From NCBI GenBank assembly GCA_025558075.1, contig JAHLKF010000012.1, positions 62,001 through 126,000 of the forward strand: a stretch of 64,000 nucleotides of DNA, in the 5' to 3' direction. The notes beneath the pieces are model-generated. The model saw nothing but the letters and a program-made list of their open reading frames with translations. It was not told where the DNA came from and did no database searches. The position numbers and the translations under genes are program-made. The stretch comes from Gaertneriomyces semiglobifer (lineage: Eukaryota > Chytridiomycota > Chytridiomycetes > Spizellomycetales > Spizellomycetaceae). Of the stretch, positions 10,119 through 21,362 are shown in pieces (positions within the stretch are counted from its first letter, which is position 1; the number at the start of each line of letters is the position of its first letter).

Positions 10119-11379
10119 ATGCGGGACCATTGTGCCTCTTTCTCGACGTCGGCCACGTCGACAACGACTACCACAATGATGGACGAACCTCGCCAGTCCG
10201 TTGCGGTTCCAACACTAGAAATTCCTATCCCAGTCCGACCGTTACCGGGTCTTTCACCCATGCTGTCACCGCTTCCGTCACCGCCAACCCAATCTCCCTT
10301 GGACCGAACCCCGCACCCTTACCATATCGCATTCGAGCCGTCCAGACGGCGTCGAGAAAACCCGAGAGATACCATGGAAGACGATCATGTTGAAAAATCC
10401 ACAGCATCCCCACCGAGTCCATCCAGTCCAACCAGTCCCTCTTCCCACTCAAAAACAGAGTCTTTCTCTCCGAAAGAGGAATCCGGAAGCCAGCCTCGAT
10501 CGCACTCACAAAGCACACATCGCGCCGGATCGGCCGAGCCTATTTCCCCTCCTAGGCCAAACACACTTCGGACGCGCATCTCGAGCAATATCATTGTCCG
10601 CTCGATATTACTCCTTGTTCGCGGAGTGCTCGTTGTACTCCTGATGATTACTTGGCTGCTTCTGACACTCTACCTATTTTGGCTTTCGTATGTCATCAGT
10701 GTCACAATGTCTATTATACGGCGATGCCCGGCCATTTTCGCCGCTGCATTCGAAGCCGGAAGGCGAAGCTTGTTCGTCGCCGTTGGGCTCGGCAAAGTCG
10801 CACTACGAGCCGGGCAAGGGGTGTGGTCTGCCGGGCGACAGGCCTATCGAGAGGCGGGAAGAGTCTGGGGAGAGTATGCGACGCCATGGTACGTGCGACA
10901 TCTTTTACAGGATGCCGAATGAGTCACTCATCGTGCTGCACCCTACTTTTTACAGGACTCGTCTCTTGTGGGTTGGTAACTCCTCGTATGAGATGCGCCC
11001 AAGCCAGACGACGCGGCATGCAGCGCCCAAATCCAGTGATGAACCTGCCGCATCCGATACCTCAACGTTCACGCCCTCGTCAATCTCTTCTCAGGAAGCT
11101 TCGACATCAACATACCCAGTCTCTGACTATCCACCCGACGAATCCCACTTTTCCTCAGGCAGCGCCTCATCCGATACCCACCATGACTCGTATTACGTAT
11201 ATCCGTCACCACAGGCATCGCCTCGCCACAGCCCTTTTGGTGACCTCGACGAAAACACGGATGACTTGAAGCGTAGTAGCAATCGAAACTCTCGCTGGAG
11301 CCGCTCCAGTCAAAGCTCGGGAAGTTCCATATGGAGCTTTGACAGCGGGTATGCCGAAGAGCGGCGAAGCAGCCTCTAG
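10119..11379 (+). CDS. Membrane protein with disordered Ser/Pro-rich ends, unknown
   Basis: Exons 10119-10888 and 10956-11379 give 397 residues. The first ATG in frame is used; the open frame reaches further back only from a TTG. Residues 1-170 are disordered and full of SP/TP motifs, which are potential proline-directed kinase sites. At about residues 172-205 there is a strongly hydrophobic stretch (LLLVRGVLVVLLMITWLLL, then LYLFWLSYVI) that reads as one long or two closely spaced membrane helices, followed by an amphipathic Arg/Ala/Gly-rich segment. The C-terminal 140 residues are again Ser-rich and disordered. The chosen 67-bp intron joins CCA-TG to G-ACT; a nearer AG would make an intron of only 22 bp. 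I do not recognise the family. Confidence 0.62.
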
Positions 11380-11838
11380 TTCCCTTCCCCTCCACCATTT
11401 ACATTCCTATGTATAAATTTATTTGTTTCCATCCCCTGTATTTTTGATATGTTTCCTACATGCTTTCTCTTTTTGGTTACGCTCGTCAAGCAAGGATGTA
11501 TCTTAATTGCGCCGATGTTTGGCGTGTTCTGGGAACAATTGCTCATTCCCATAGGTTGGATGCAGCTCGCGGCCTGCTATCTGCATTTGTATATACATGC
11601 CGAACGCTGTGGACGAGGAACTGGCCTGGCAGTTCTCACCTTAAATGCCGACATCCTGCCGTTGGTCATCACACAACCATGATTAAAATATATTTTGTGT
11701 TGGGAAAAACGCGTCGTAACCGTGTTGCTGCGCATAATTCTGGGAAAATCACTTGCCCAACTTTCCATTTCTCAAACTTTTGTTTTCTCAACGACTAAGG
11801 GAAGTGTGTGTATCTGCTTCAAAAAATAAAAAGAAGGA
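11380..11838. other. Intergenic, 3' UTR and DNAAF4 promoter
   Basis: A 459-bp A/T-rich stretch. Overlapping short ORFs are present but none has coding character. No TATA element is obvious near the DNAAF4 start. An A-rich tract directly precedes that ATG. Confidence 0.4.
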
Positions 11839-13693
11839 ATGCCGATCATCATCAAAGACTTTACATGGGACCAAACCCTTAGCCATGTATACGTGACTGT
11901 CCCATTAAAAGGCGCCAATCCCAAGAAAACAGATGTATACGGTAAAGTAAAATGCTTTTACTTTGCCCAACACGCGTTTTGTAAACCTGAACTCATCGTT
12001 TGGTTTTTTAGTGAATGATGTTTATTTAAAAGTCAATTTTCCACCGTATTTTTTCGAGTTGGATTTGTATGCGGAGGTGGATAGTGAGAATGCTGTGGCG
12101 ACTGTTGGAGGGGGGTGTGCGACGTTTGAGTTGCCCAAGGTAAATAGAGAATGTCGAGAGAGACAAACGACAGTGAGAGAGATGTAGTTGTGAGAGGGCC
12201 GGCTGGTTTGCCTACTTTCGCGTAGGGGTTTGTTAGCGATTACTCATCTCTGTTTTGGTTATTTCTCTTTTGATTGTTTTTAGCAATCATCGATGAAATG
12301 GCCCAGCATCACACCACCAGACCTCACACCCGAAACCACCAAATCTCGCCGCTCCCAAGCCGAACAAATTTTCCATTTACGAGAAGGGCAAAAAGCCGAA
12401 ACAAAGCGAATGGAAAAACGACAGGAAGAGCAGTATTTGATTCAGAAACAGATTGAGGTGGAGCGACGAGCGAGGGAGAATGTGGAAGCGTTGAAGGCGC
12501 AGGAGAAGCGTGTGGCGGAGGAGGAGATGCGGGTGTGGGCTGAGAAAGTTAAGCACCAGAAGCACCAGAAGCAGGTTGGTGGTGCGATTCGGAAGGAAGT
12601 TGATGATGAGATTGGTGAGGAGAGCCGGATTAGGGAAATCTTTTCTGATGATGAGGGTGAGGATGATGCAGACATCTCTGCTACGGCAACAAATGGTGAT
12701 GGGTTGGATGTGGAGGAGGAAGAGGATGATGAATCAGGGATCGATATGGACGCCATACGAGCAAAAGTCCAGGCTCAACTACAGGCAAATGGTGAGAGAC
12801 TACACACACCATGTAACCAAACTTTATGCAACGAACTGTCACCTCATGCAATTTTTTTTTTTTACCATAGTGCGAACATTACCTCCACCGCGCGCATCCG
12901 GTGATATATGTATTACTTTTACGTCTAGAGGACTGATACCAACAAAAACAGCACGCGAAAGCGAAGATGGTAAACAGTCAGAGTTATACCTCTTTTCATT
13001 GCTTCGAAGCACAAACGCTTACCGTCCACACGCGCTGACTAGTGAAATGGAGGTCGCGGATTAAAGCAGCCCAAGATGACTACCAACACAAAACCCGAAA
13101 CACAGAAGACGACCGTAGCATTGAAGAATCCAGTCGTAAGTTCCCTTCCCATTGGAAATCGCAACAAACACCAGCCCCATTATTCACTGATTACAATTGT
13201 CTTTTGCCAGCACTGTTTTTGAAAGATAAGGGGAATGGGTTTTACAAGGCAGGAAACTTTCAGGCTGCTGTGAACGCGTACACGGCAGCGCTTGATCTCG
13301 ATCCTACCAACGTCACGTACGTACTCTTTTCTGGGGTTGCAACGACTCATATGTCTTTTGCTCACTGTTTTTTTCTGATTGAACAGATGTCTTTCGAACC
13401 GTGCAGCCTGCCATTTACACCTCAAAGCCTATCAAGCCTGTATAGACGACTGTGTGGGTGCCTTGTCGATGCTAGCCAAGGAAGAAGCGCATTTACGCGA
13501 CCAACTAATCGAAGATGGTGGCGTTGAACAACGTCGAAAGTCTCGTGTGAAACTGCTGGTCCGTATGGGTACGGCCAAGGCTGCCATGGGCGATCGTGGG
13601 TCTGCGGTGAAGCAGTACCAAGAGGCCTTGAAACTTGACCCGTTGAATGACCAATTACGCAGCGATTTGGAACGGTTGGGTGGAGCGGCCTAA
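11839..13693 (+). CDS. DNAAF4: Dynein axonemal assembly factor 4 (DYX1C1)
   Basis: Seven exons (11839-11941, 12012-12139, 12284-12791, 12871-12969, 13043-13135, 13211-13316, 13387-13693) encode 447 residues. All phases agree. DNAAF4 is an Hsp90 co-chaperone that pre-assembles outer and inner dynein arms in the cytoplasm before transport into the flagellum. Residues 1-77 are a CS/p23 domain (MPIIIKDFTWDQT, YLKVNFPPYFFELDLYA). Then come a charged coiled coil, an acidic linker, and the family signature PPPRASGDICITFTSRG opening exon 4. Residues about 311-447 are three TPR repeats (LKDKGNGFYKAGNF, LSNRAACHLHLKAY, RMGTAKAAMGD). TPRs of this family dock Hsp90/Hsp70. Presence of the gene predicts flagellated zoospores. 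It converges on ORMDL with 199 bp between stops. Confidence 0.95.
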
Positions 13694-13892
13694 CTCCCGA
13701 GTGTAAATAAATGAAGCGCCGTTCCCCCCTCGCAAAACAGTCGGAACACGTTGGGTGAGCAAGTGGGGATGCATGCAATTTATCTCGACCGTTAAAAAAC
13801 CAAGAAAAACTGTCTACTATACTACATATCTCGCGGCGCGCGTAAACTTGGGTCGAGCGTTTTTTTTGGCATGCCTCCTTTCCCGCACGATA

Positions 13893-14555
13893 TCAGTCGA
13901 TGTATCCTTTGTTGATACCAAATATCCTGACTTTATGCATTGACGGTAGCTTTGCCACCAGGACTGTTATCAAAGAGGCGAGGTTAATCATGAATGTAGG
14001 AAAGTCGTAGTGAGTGTAATGTGTGCTCAGGAGGAATCTGGAGAATTCCAGGGTTAGAGCATTTGATAAAACGGTATGGTTTACTTCAAGCGGGATAGCA
14101 CTTACAGTATGATGGGTAATGCAGTCAAGAACTTCTTGGTGGGAGTAAATTGTTCTCCATTGTCAATTTGCTCCCATAATGTTAGACCCTCATATTCGTT
14201 CTGATTGAAGCTAAACGGTATTCCTGTCACCCAATGAAACATGATGAAAGTCGACTGGGTGGCGGAAAAGTGTTAGTCATTCGGAAAAGTAGCCAAATGC
14301 CAATTACATAGCTAAGCATACCGCATTGTACACCAGATTCGTTAGAGTCCAAGATGCTTCAGACGAGATTCCGGGGACGATAGCCATCGTGCATCGTATG
14401 AGAAGTAGAATTACAAGATTCGTCGTCCAAGATCCTAAAATTTCGCGCTGTCACTCCTTTCGGCTTTCGCTCTGTTCCAGAAAGAACTCATATTCCTTAC
14501 CTCGCAAGTTTACCCAATGGCTGTTGGGGTTTATTATAGAATCCGCCGCTTCCAT
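13893..14555 (-). CDS. ORM1: ORMDL/Orm sphingolipid regulator
   Basis: Four exons (14555-14501, 14434-14322, 14254-14106, 14037-13893) encode 153 residues, the same length as human ORMDL proteins. No exon exceeds 150 bp, so a search by ORF length alone misses the gene. ORMDL proteins are ER membrane proteins that bind serine palmitoyltransferase and restrain it when ceramide is high. Family landmarks in order: INPNSHWVNLRG at the N-terminus, WTLTNLVYN, the loop after GIPF, LTLWEQIDNGEQFTPTKKFL, a paired hydrophobic segment, and the C-terminal KVRIFGINKG. Introns are 66, 67 and 68 bp. It is divergent from CSN6 with 492 bp between start codons. N-terminal phosphorylation-type serines as in yeast Orm1/2 are not evident; the short N-terminus is more animal-like. 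Confidence 0.96.
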
Positions 14556-15047
14556 GTTTCCTGCACTAAACGCGAGATGTATTCGTCAAAGCTGCAATCT
14601 CGCCTATGTCTGGGATGGTAGATACGCCGGCGACAAGGGGCCCTACCTGAGTATCTCACTTCTTGAGTAAAGGAACTAATCGCAATGTATGAAAATGATG
14701 AGGGGGGGTGACGAATGCCAAGTTTCCTTCTAAGAAAGTCTAACATGTAACAGTCTCGAGAGGAACACGGCCGCGGCAGTTTGGCTTGGGTGCGGGTCAC
14801 ATGACCAACCTGACACTGGGCTCCGAATTGTTGACAAGATTTGCAGAATTCACACATTTACGAAAAGGCCAGAAGTAAGCAACGATCCACTACCAATTTA
14901 CGACGTCCGATTGGGATCTTGGGAACTATAGGTGAGCCTACCACTTTTAGTTGTTGCCTTTTGCCCTTGCTAACAACTAGCGTTTTTCCCGTCTTGGTAC
15001 AGCGCGTTTTCAACCTTACCCAGTCGCCATCGCCCAACACCCTCACA
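14556..15047. promoter_or_regulatory. Shared ORMDL/CSN6 divergent promoter region
   Basis: 492 bp between the two divergent ATGs. No TATA box was recognised. A 108-codon minus frame overlaps it but has no recognisable content. Confidence 0.45.
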
Positions 15048-16495
15048 ATGTCGAGTGGACCAATACCAATGGATGCCGACGCTCCTGCCGGCCCATTGGA
15101 AGTGTCTGCCAAAGGCGCGACGGCGACAGCTCAACAATCCGCTTCGGGAATCAACGTTACACTGTGAGTTATCTGTTACAGCGCGTTACCAGATGGGGTT
15201 TCTTCAAGCACCGGCAGCTCACCTTTTGGGTCATTGGTTAAAAACAAAAAGACATCCTCTGGTCATAATGAACATCTCAGACCAATGCATGCGGACCCGT
15301 ATGCAGGGCAGTTCGGATCACGGTACGCTTGTCACCACCGATTCCTATATTCTTATCGTACTCCGCTGACCAAATGCCTCGTAACGTCTGACAACAGTCA
15401 TTGGTGCTCTTCTCGGAGTACAACAAGGGCGAGATATTGAGATATTCAACTCGTTTGAACTGCCCTTCAAACTCCTAGATGGACTGGGTGTTGCAGATGA
15501 AGCATATCTTGCAGTGAAGCAAGAACAGTTTCGTCAAGTATTTCCCACATTCGACTTCTTGGGATGGTATTCAACGAATCCGGATGGACCGTCTAAAGTC
15601 GACCTTGATATTCAACACCAGGTGCGGATCTTCTCTTGCACTTTTATTTTCCCAAAACATCCTCTGACAAGAGTTTCAATAGATGACAGCCCACTCACCG
15701 TCTCCCCTCTTCTTACATCTTGCGCCTTCATCCCCATCCACATCAGATCTACCTGTCAAAATATACGAAACCATCATTGACACGAGTACGGGAAAAGAGC
15801 TGTTTGTCGAAGTCGGGTACAGAGTGGAAACGGGAGAAGCAGAACGCATCGCAGTGGATCATGTAGCAAAGGCCGCCACTGCGACAGAAGGCGGTGCCGG
15901 AAACGCTGGTTAGTACCGCCCATTCGGCAGCCGGGACATATTACTTCGATCCTGAACGTCCCATTGGGACCTTTTTTTCTACAGCAACAGTACATCTACA
16001 AAGCCTGCGAACGTCCATCTCTTTGCTCAATGCACGAATCAACCAATTGCATACCTACATATCGGCTGTGAAAAGTGGCGCACTCCCCGTCGACCATACG
16101 CATCTACGACAGATCAGCAGTTTATGCCAGCGTTTAGGAGGCGTTGAGCAAAGTCGACAACAGCTTCGGCAGTATAATGATGTGGCCTTAGCAGAGTACC
16201 TCGCATGCATCACGAAAGGTGTCGGTGGTATTGCTGAGGTAACGTCTCTTTGTAATTCCTGGTTTAACGTGAGTCGCGAACTGACATTCCCGTGTTCGTA
16301 ATGTAGCTGGTAGACAAGTTCAATTCTGTAAACCAGCAAAATATTCGCAAAGGACGTGGGGACAGATGGGGCATGGGCGCTCCTGCCGACATACCCGGTA
16401 GCCCAGGATATGGTGGCGTTGCGCGAAATATTATGGGACTGAATGCGGTGGACCCTAGTCTCTTCAGCAGGTTCATCCCGGGAAGTTACGAATAA
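15048..16495 (+). CDS. CSN6: COP9 signalosome subunit 6 (MPN-, non-catalytic)
   Basis: Six exons (15048-15163, 15252-15322, 15398-15621, 15683-15908, 15985-16238, 16307-16495) encode 359 residues. CSN6 pairs with the catalytic subunit CSN5 in the COP9 signalosome, which removes Nedd8 from cullins. The MPN domain starts at about residue 36 (INVTLHPLVIMNISD) and includes VIGALLGVQQGRDIEIFNSFELP and FLGWYSTN. The metal-binding JAMM histidines are absent (GWYSTN instead of a His-x-His), as expected for CSN6. EAERIAVDHVAK follows, then a helical C-terminus ending in a segment comparable to the human NKFNVL region (LVDKFNSVNQQN). The N-terminal 35 residues are Ala/Pro-rich and variable. The ATP-independent scaffolding role follows from the family. 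Its 3' end faces the F-box gene 219 bp away. Confidence 0.93.
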
Positions 16496-16714
16496 TGTGT
16501 GCGGACACACAACATTCCGCACTAAGGTACATAGTTACCTCGACAGGATCGTGGAGATCAACCATACATAGCACAAATGGGTCATGTAATGACGAGCAGA
16601 AACGGCTGCCCCCAGACACAGAGTCAAAAAGCTATGTGTAAGATGTACAAAAATGATATATACAAAGGACGAGCACAAAACCCCCAAGTGTTGATGCATC
16701 GATGGTGGGGGTGT

Positions 16715-18544
16715 TCAAGTCTTTTTCCGTTTGCTTGTTGTCGGTGTATCTGGTGCTTCTCCAAAATCGTCATCTTCATCGTCGTCTTCCTCATATTTTG
16801 GTTTCGAACCGACAGCAGACAAACGTTTACTTCGGCGCAGTTCACCATATCGGTCTAGATCGTCCGGTTTGCTTCCTGAGGGACTCGCTTCACCCAATGA
16901 TGGGATACCTCGCCGCTTGCTCTTGACGCGAAAGACGACTTTTTCCATAGGCCATGTGTTGTGCGTTTTGAAAGCAGATGTTATTCCAGGAGTAATAGTA
17001 CCATGATTGCCTTGAGGATCAAGATACAGATCAAACCAGGCTTTCAAAGTATTCTCGCAGGTTGAGACGTCTTCAGCTTTGTGATACGCGCAGTGCTCAT
17101 TAAGTCCACGCAACAGCCACGTCATAAACGTCGGAGGGATCCTATAAAGCTTGAAGTCGCGTTCCGTATGTGTCGCAGTATACGTTCGTATGATATCGCG
17201 TAATATTTCGGCAAGATACATCCATCGATCAATGGAGGTGGTATGAAAAAGAATATTTTTGAGCGCCGCGTCGATATTGCCGTGCCTTTTTCGCCCGTTC
17301 GTCAAGCGACCGCTTCCTTGAACGTAAGTACATGTGCGCAAGGCGGGGTAAACATCCTTGAACCAAAATTTAAAATCCGCATTAAACTCCTCAGCGGGGG
17401 CCGTACTAGGTAGGAAGCGCTCGGTCATCTCCCATAAATGGCAACTGGCGCATCCACCATAAGGAATAGAGAACGGCGGTGAATCCTGCAGAATGTAATC
17501 AAGCGTGAACCTGTCTTCTTGAACTGCTCGTCGAAGAAGACCGATGGTGGGGCCCTGAAAGAATTGTGAGGCGTAAACATAGGCGTCCAGCACAAAATCC
17601 TCGCCATCCATATCCGGAAAGAATTCTCTAATGGCAATAAGACCCTCACTGCGCCCAGCAGATCGAAAATCTCTCGCGTGGGCTGTAAGACAATTTCTGA
17701 GCCACTTCTTTGGAAGACGGTGTCGCCGATCTCGTACACTGCCCAAGAGCCTCCGATAAAGAGCGTACGAATGACGTGCTGACCAATGCATCTCCAAAAA
17801 GCCCATCACAACTCGGTCGCTTGGGTCTCTGTCCAAAATTTCCGTGAGCGGCCGATGAAGCTCAGACGAGCTCCAATTTGTCGAGTACGAAATGTACACA
17901 TCGGGACAAAAAATGAATATCTCGTCGTCAAGATCTAAGCACTCGTGTTCCGGAAAGTCCAGTGGGTTGTCTTTCAGGGAAAGTAACATGACTTGAGGGG
18001 ACCGGATGATGGTACTGACAGCATAAGGAATCTTCAGCGTCGACTGCGGATTCACGGTGCACACCGTAAGGAGACGGTCAAATACCATCTGCACCAGCGA
18101 CAGTGAAGGCTTCGAGTTTTGAAGAAGACGCTCCAAAAGGCGGGGTCGGTTGATTAGTAACACTGAAAGAGAGGAGGGGTAAGAGATGAGTAACGACGCA
18201 AAGCACGACCGCTACGTACTTTTGCCCACGGAAGGCACGCGCCACGAAGGCGGAATCGGGTACATCGGTTCATCAGTCTCCTTGTCCAATGCCAAGAAAG
18301 CCTCTAATATTCTGTCCTTGCCAAATCGGTCCACAAAAAGTTGAACCAGCATCGTCTCATCGAAAGCCATACGATGCAGCTTGCGGCATGTGCGGCCGAG
18401 TGATTCAAAGTCATCAAGGCCAAGCGTACGAATGAGTCTGAATATCAGCTCATCAGGAAGCTTGGTAAGCGGCCAGCATGTGTTCTCTGCAAGCGGCGCC
18501 TCAGACACCGCAATGGTCCCGCTGTCACTGACGGCCTCCGCCAT
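16715..18544 (-). CDS. F-box protein, otherwise unknown
   Basis: Exons 18544-18220 and 18162-16715 give 590 residues; the intron is 57 bp. The start is the ATG at 18544 because the frame upstream opens only from a TTG. An F-box lies at about residues 26-70 (PLTKLPDELIFRLIRTLGLDDFESLGRTC, quoted here only in part: LPDELIFRLI and CRKLHRMAF). F-box proteins link substrates to Skp1-cullin-1 ubiquitin ligases. The remaining 500 residues have no WD or LRR repeats; they are mixed helical with a possible metal cluster (CASCHLWE). The tail is basic then acidic (EEDDDEDDDFGE) and ends in a KRKK nuclear-type signal. Its neighbour CSN6 regulates cullin ligases, but proximity alone proves nothing. The substrate is unknown. 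Confidence 0.72.
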
Positions 18545-19006
18545 TCTGCTAGGATTCGGAACTCCGCCGGCCAATAGCTAGCTAACTGCTCCCTAAAGTT
18601 GAACGCCCGAAGGCACAAAATTGGAGATCCCAGTTGAAATTGTGATGATGTGTCGATTGGGGGTGCTGTTTGAGTGCAGTAGTTACGCGCCTGTTTCCTC
18701 GTTCACTCGTTTCCTGCGAGTCGTTTGCTACACCGCTACGGATAGGTCAATGGTACTGGTCTTCAAGCCCTTGTCGCTGGCTGCTTGTCGCCGTTGGGTA
18801 TTCGTTCTTCGTTTGGCTGGCTGGCTGTCGACGGTTTTCGTTGGCAGGTCGCCGAGGTTCTCACTGGCCTCGCCCTCGCCTCCTGATCGGGCTGATGTAA
18901 TCAATACACGGATGAGGCACAGTCATGCTCCAACGACGGTATAAAAGGGAGCAGTTTCCCCATAACGAGGCCTTCAGAGACGTATACCAAGGAGGATCTA
19001 CAGCAA
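18545..19006. promoter_or_regulatory. Divergent promoter, F-box gene and FRG1
   Basis: A 462-bp intergenic region between divergent starts. It contains a clear TATAAAAG at 18940-18947 on the FRG1 side, 60 bp before that ATG. Nothing else was recognised. Confidence 0.55.
18940..18947 (+). promoter_or_regulatory. TATA box for FRG1
   Basis: TATAAAAG lies 60-67 bp upstream of the FRG1 start codon, the usual distance for a TATA-driven gene with a short leader. Confidence 0.55.
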
Positions 19007-19844
19007 ATGAAGGGAGGGCGACTGTCGTTCAAGGGAGATAACCCGCTAGATAAGTAAGTTCCCATGTTCCTGAAGCATGTGGTTTTCAAAAGCGTACATC
19101 TGCTGATGATAGTCTCGCCTCAGAAGGAAGAAAAAGAAGAGAAAGTCAGTAGATGCCGACTCCCACTCTGCTGCTCCAGAAGAAGGATGGGTACCGGTGG
19201 AATCTTTGGATGATGTGAATGGGCCTATTATCATAGTTTCAACTGCCACTGAGTCACCCTCTGCTCTGACCTGCTCCGACTCATCTGCGAAAGTAACCTT
19301 TTCCACCATACCATTTATTGGGTCACAATGCGATCCATCATCCGTGGCACAAGTATTCGTCACGAAGCGCCTTCCGGACTCTCGGAAGGTGTCCTTCAAA
19401 AACGCGTTTGACAAGTACTTGTCCGCAGACAAGTTCGGCGTTATTACGTGTGAACGGGAAGCAATGGGTCCGGCAGAGGAATGGGAGCTCATATTCAGAG
19501 AAGATGGCGTAGCGCTTCAAACGTGCTGGGAAAAATTTCTGAGCTGTGATGAGAATGGCGTAGGTCGAGCTGACTCGGACAATGCGGGGTTTCAAGAGAT
19601 CTTCACGTTACATTGTCAGGCTCAAAACAGAGCTCGGAAAAAAAAGAAAAAGGACGATGGCAATCTGGATGAAACCAGCTTTGAGGTGGAACAAATCAAA
19701 AAGTTCCATAGTTATGGAGGGGGGCGGCTAGTTTTGTCGCATGAGGACGCAAAAGAATTACAAAAAGCAAAGAAAGAAGGATCCTTGCATGAAGCGATGC
19801 TGGACCGGCGCGCCAAAATGAAGAGTGACAAGTTTTGCAAGTAG
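19007..19844 (+). CDS. FRG1: FRG1-like nuclear actin-bundling/RNA protein
   Basis: Exons 19007-19053 and 19124-19844 encode 255 residues, close to human FRG1 (258). FRG1 is a nucleolar and Cajal-body protein that associates with spliceosomal particles and bundles actin. A lysine-rich nuclear signal follows the first intron (RKKKKRKS). The fascin-like beta-trefoil occupies about 75-200 (SFKNAFDKYLSADKFG, EAMGPAEEWELIF). A second basic run (ARKKKKKDD) follows. The diagnostic C-terminus LHEAMLDRRAKMKSDKFCK matches the family almost residue for residue. The 16-codon first exon was chosen because it provides an ATG in phase and restores the basic N-terminus. It faces the BCL7-like gene tail-to-tail at 159 bp. 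Confidence 0.95.
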
Positions 19845-20003
19845 CCACTGTATCGGTAGCATTGAAAAACGCATACTAGCCCGTGTACATACGCCGTACT
19901 CGCATCAGGAACATCTACGGGCAGCAAATGGAACGGGTTTTCCAAGTACCGCCATCACTGCATAGCGAGTTGCGTCTCAGAAAAAGCAGTTCATGGTGTT
20001 CTG

Positions 20004-21074
20004 TTACTGCTCAGTCGGCGCGTTGGTATTAGATATCTGCGCTGATGGTACAGAGTTTTCATCTTCATTTTCAGGCTTTTCTTCCTCCTCGGATATTTGC
20101 TCCAACGCCTCCGTAGGAGAAATCACATTGCCAGCAGCCACTGGCACTGATAGAATATCACTGGGCGCTGTCTCGGTGGTTGTGGGTGACGCAACCGTCG
20201 GTGAAACCTCTGTCGCTTGCTCGTTATCAGGCTTTGGCGTGCGTGCCTTGTGAATATGTTCATGGGGTAATCCCATGGACATCGGGTGAGATAGAGCCTC
20301 TTCTACATCCTATGACCGTCTGTTAGTGACAGCAAATCCGCGCCAGCGCATGGAGTAACGCACCTTCGGCGATGCCATGTTTCCTGGTCCTAGCATTTCA
20401 ATGTTCTCCTCAACAATACTTGCGTTAGCTTCTAGCTGCTCCATTTCATCCTGATTATCGGCCGTTTCCTGTTGTTGAAGTGCCTCCACAGTCTCTACGG
20501 CGTCGCTAGAGTCCTCCGCAAGTCCGTCATCCTCCTTGTTGCTTTCTGTAACAGCGTCCTCCAGGGCACCCTCCACATCCTGTTCCACGTTCGTGTCCTC
20601 CTCGTCAACAACGCTCTGCACTTGGGAGTCCTCCATGACATACGTATCCTCGTCATCGTCAAAGGACACTGGCCGTTTAGACGGCACCTTGACATACTTG
20701 AAGATTTTTGCCTCATACGGCGAAGGTTTTGGAAGCACGCCAGGACGAGGGCCCAGAGTGGCTACCATGGCGGTCGTTCCCGTCTTTGTTCCTCGCGGGT
20801 TGGTCCATCTCTTCTCCCTGCTCAGCGAGGTTAGGGCGAATTACAGTACCATGCAGTGGCCGCACAGGTCATTGGCCTACCATCTTGTAACGGGAGCGTA
20901 CCAGTCTCTACGATCCTGCGGTACTTCCTCTGCCACTGTTGATTGGGCATAATATTGACCCACATCAAATGGCGTATTGCTTAAACCTCGTTGAGGTCTG
21001 TCTCGTCCATACACGTTTAATGGGGTTCCTGGAGGGTTCATTGGGGTTCCCGTGCGTGATACTCTCGATGACAT
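20004..21074 (-). CDS. BCL7-like SWI/SNF-associated protein
   Basis: Exons 21074-20881, 20817-20364 and 20309-20004 encode 317 residues. The junction of exons 1 and 2 creates RWEKRWTNPRGTK, followed by IFKYVKVP. This pair of blocks matches the conserved N-terminal BCL7 motif (a KWEKKW block followed by an IYKWVPV block in animal proteins). BCL7 proteins are accessory subunits of SWI/SNF (BAF) remodellers that contact the nucleosome acidic patch. In this protein a 64-residue Gly/Pro/Thr-rich extension precedes the motif, and about 20 extra residues separate the two blocks. The rest is acidic and disordered. The call depends on the intron 1 model: donor at 20880-20879, acceptor at 20819-20818, 63 bp. 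It is divergent from RNase H1 at 288 bp. Confidence 0.72.
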
Positions 21075-21362
21075 GCTACGTGGATCTACCAGTTATGCTT
21101 GGATTGGATAAGTGCCGTGGCTCTGCAGCTGTTGGATGTGCGATGCACAGAAGTTTGCGCGATCCCGGGGAAATTTCCTGTTGAACTGGTTCGACATAAG
21201 ACAAGTGGAAGATTCATCAAAATTGCCATAAACGAATCGGACTGCGACCAAAGCTCACTACGTCTACCTAGTCGTATATCAGCCGAGGTGCATCCCCGCT
21301 TCCCCGTGCTGTACCAAGCTAGGAGGTGTTGTCACCCGCCCACAACGCCCCAAGTGTCAACC

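Noticed and set aside
10889..10910. A 22-bp intron in the membrane-protein gene
   Set aside because: Too short for splicing. The 67-bp version with the same donor keeps the frame.
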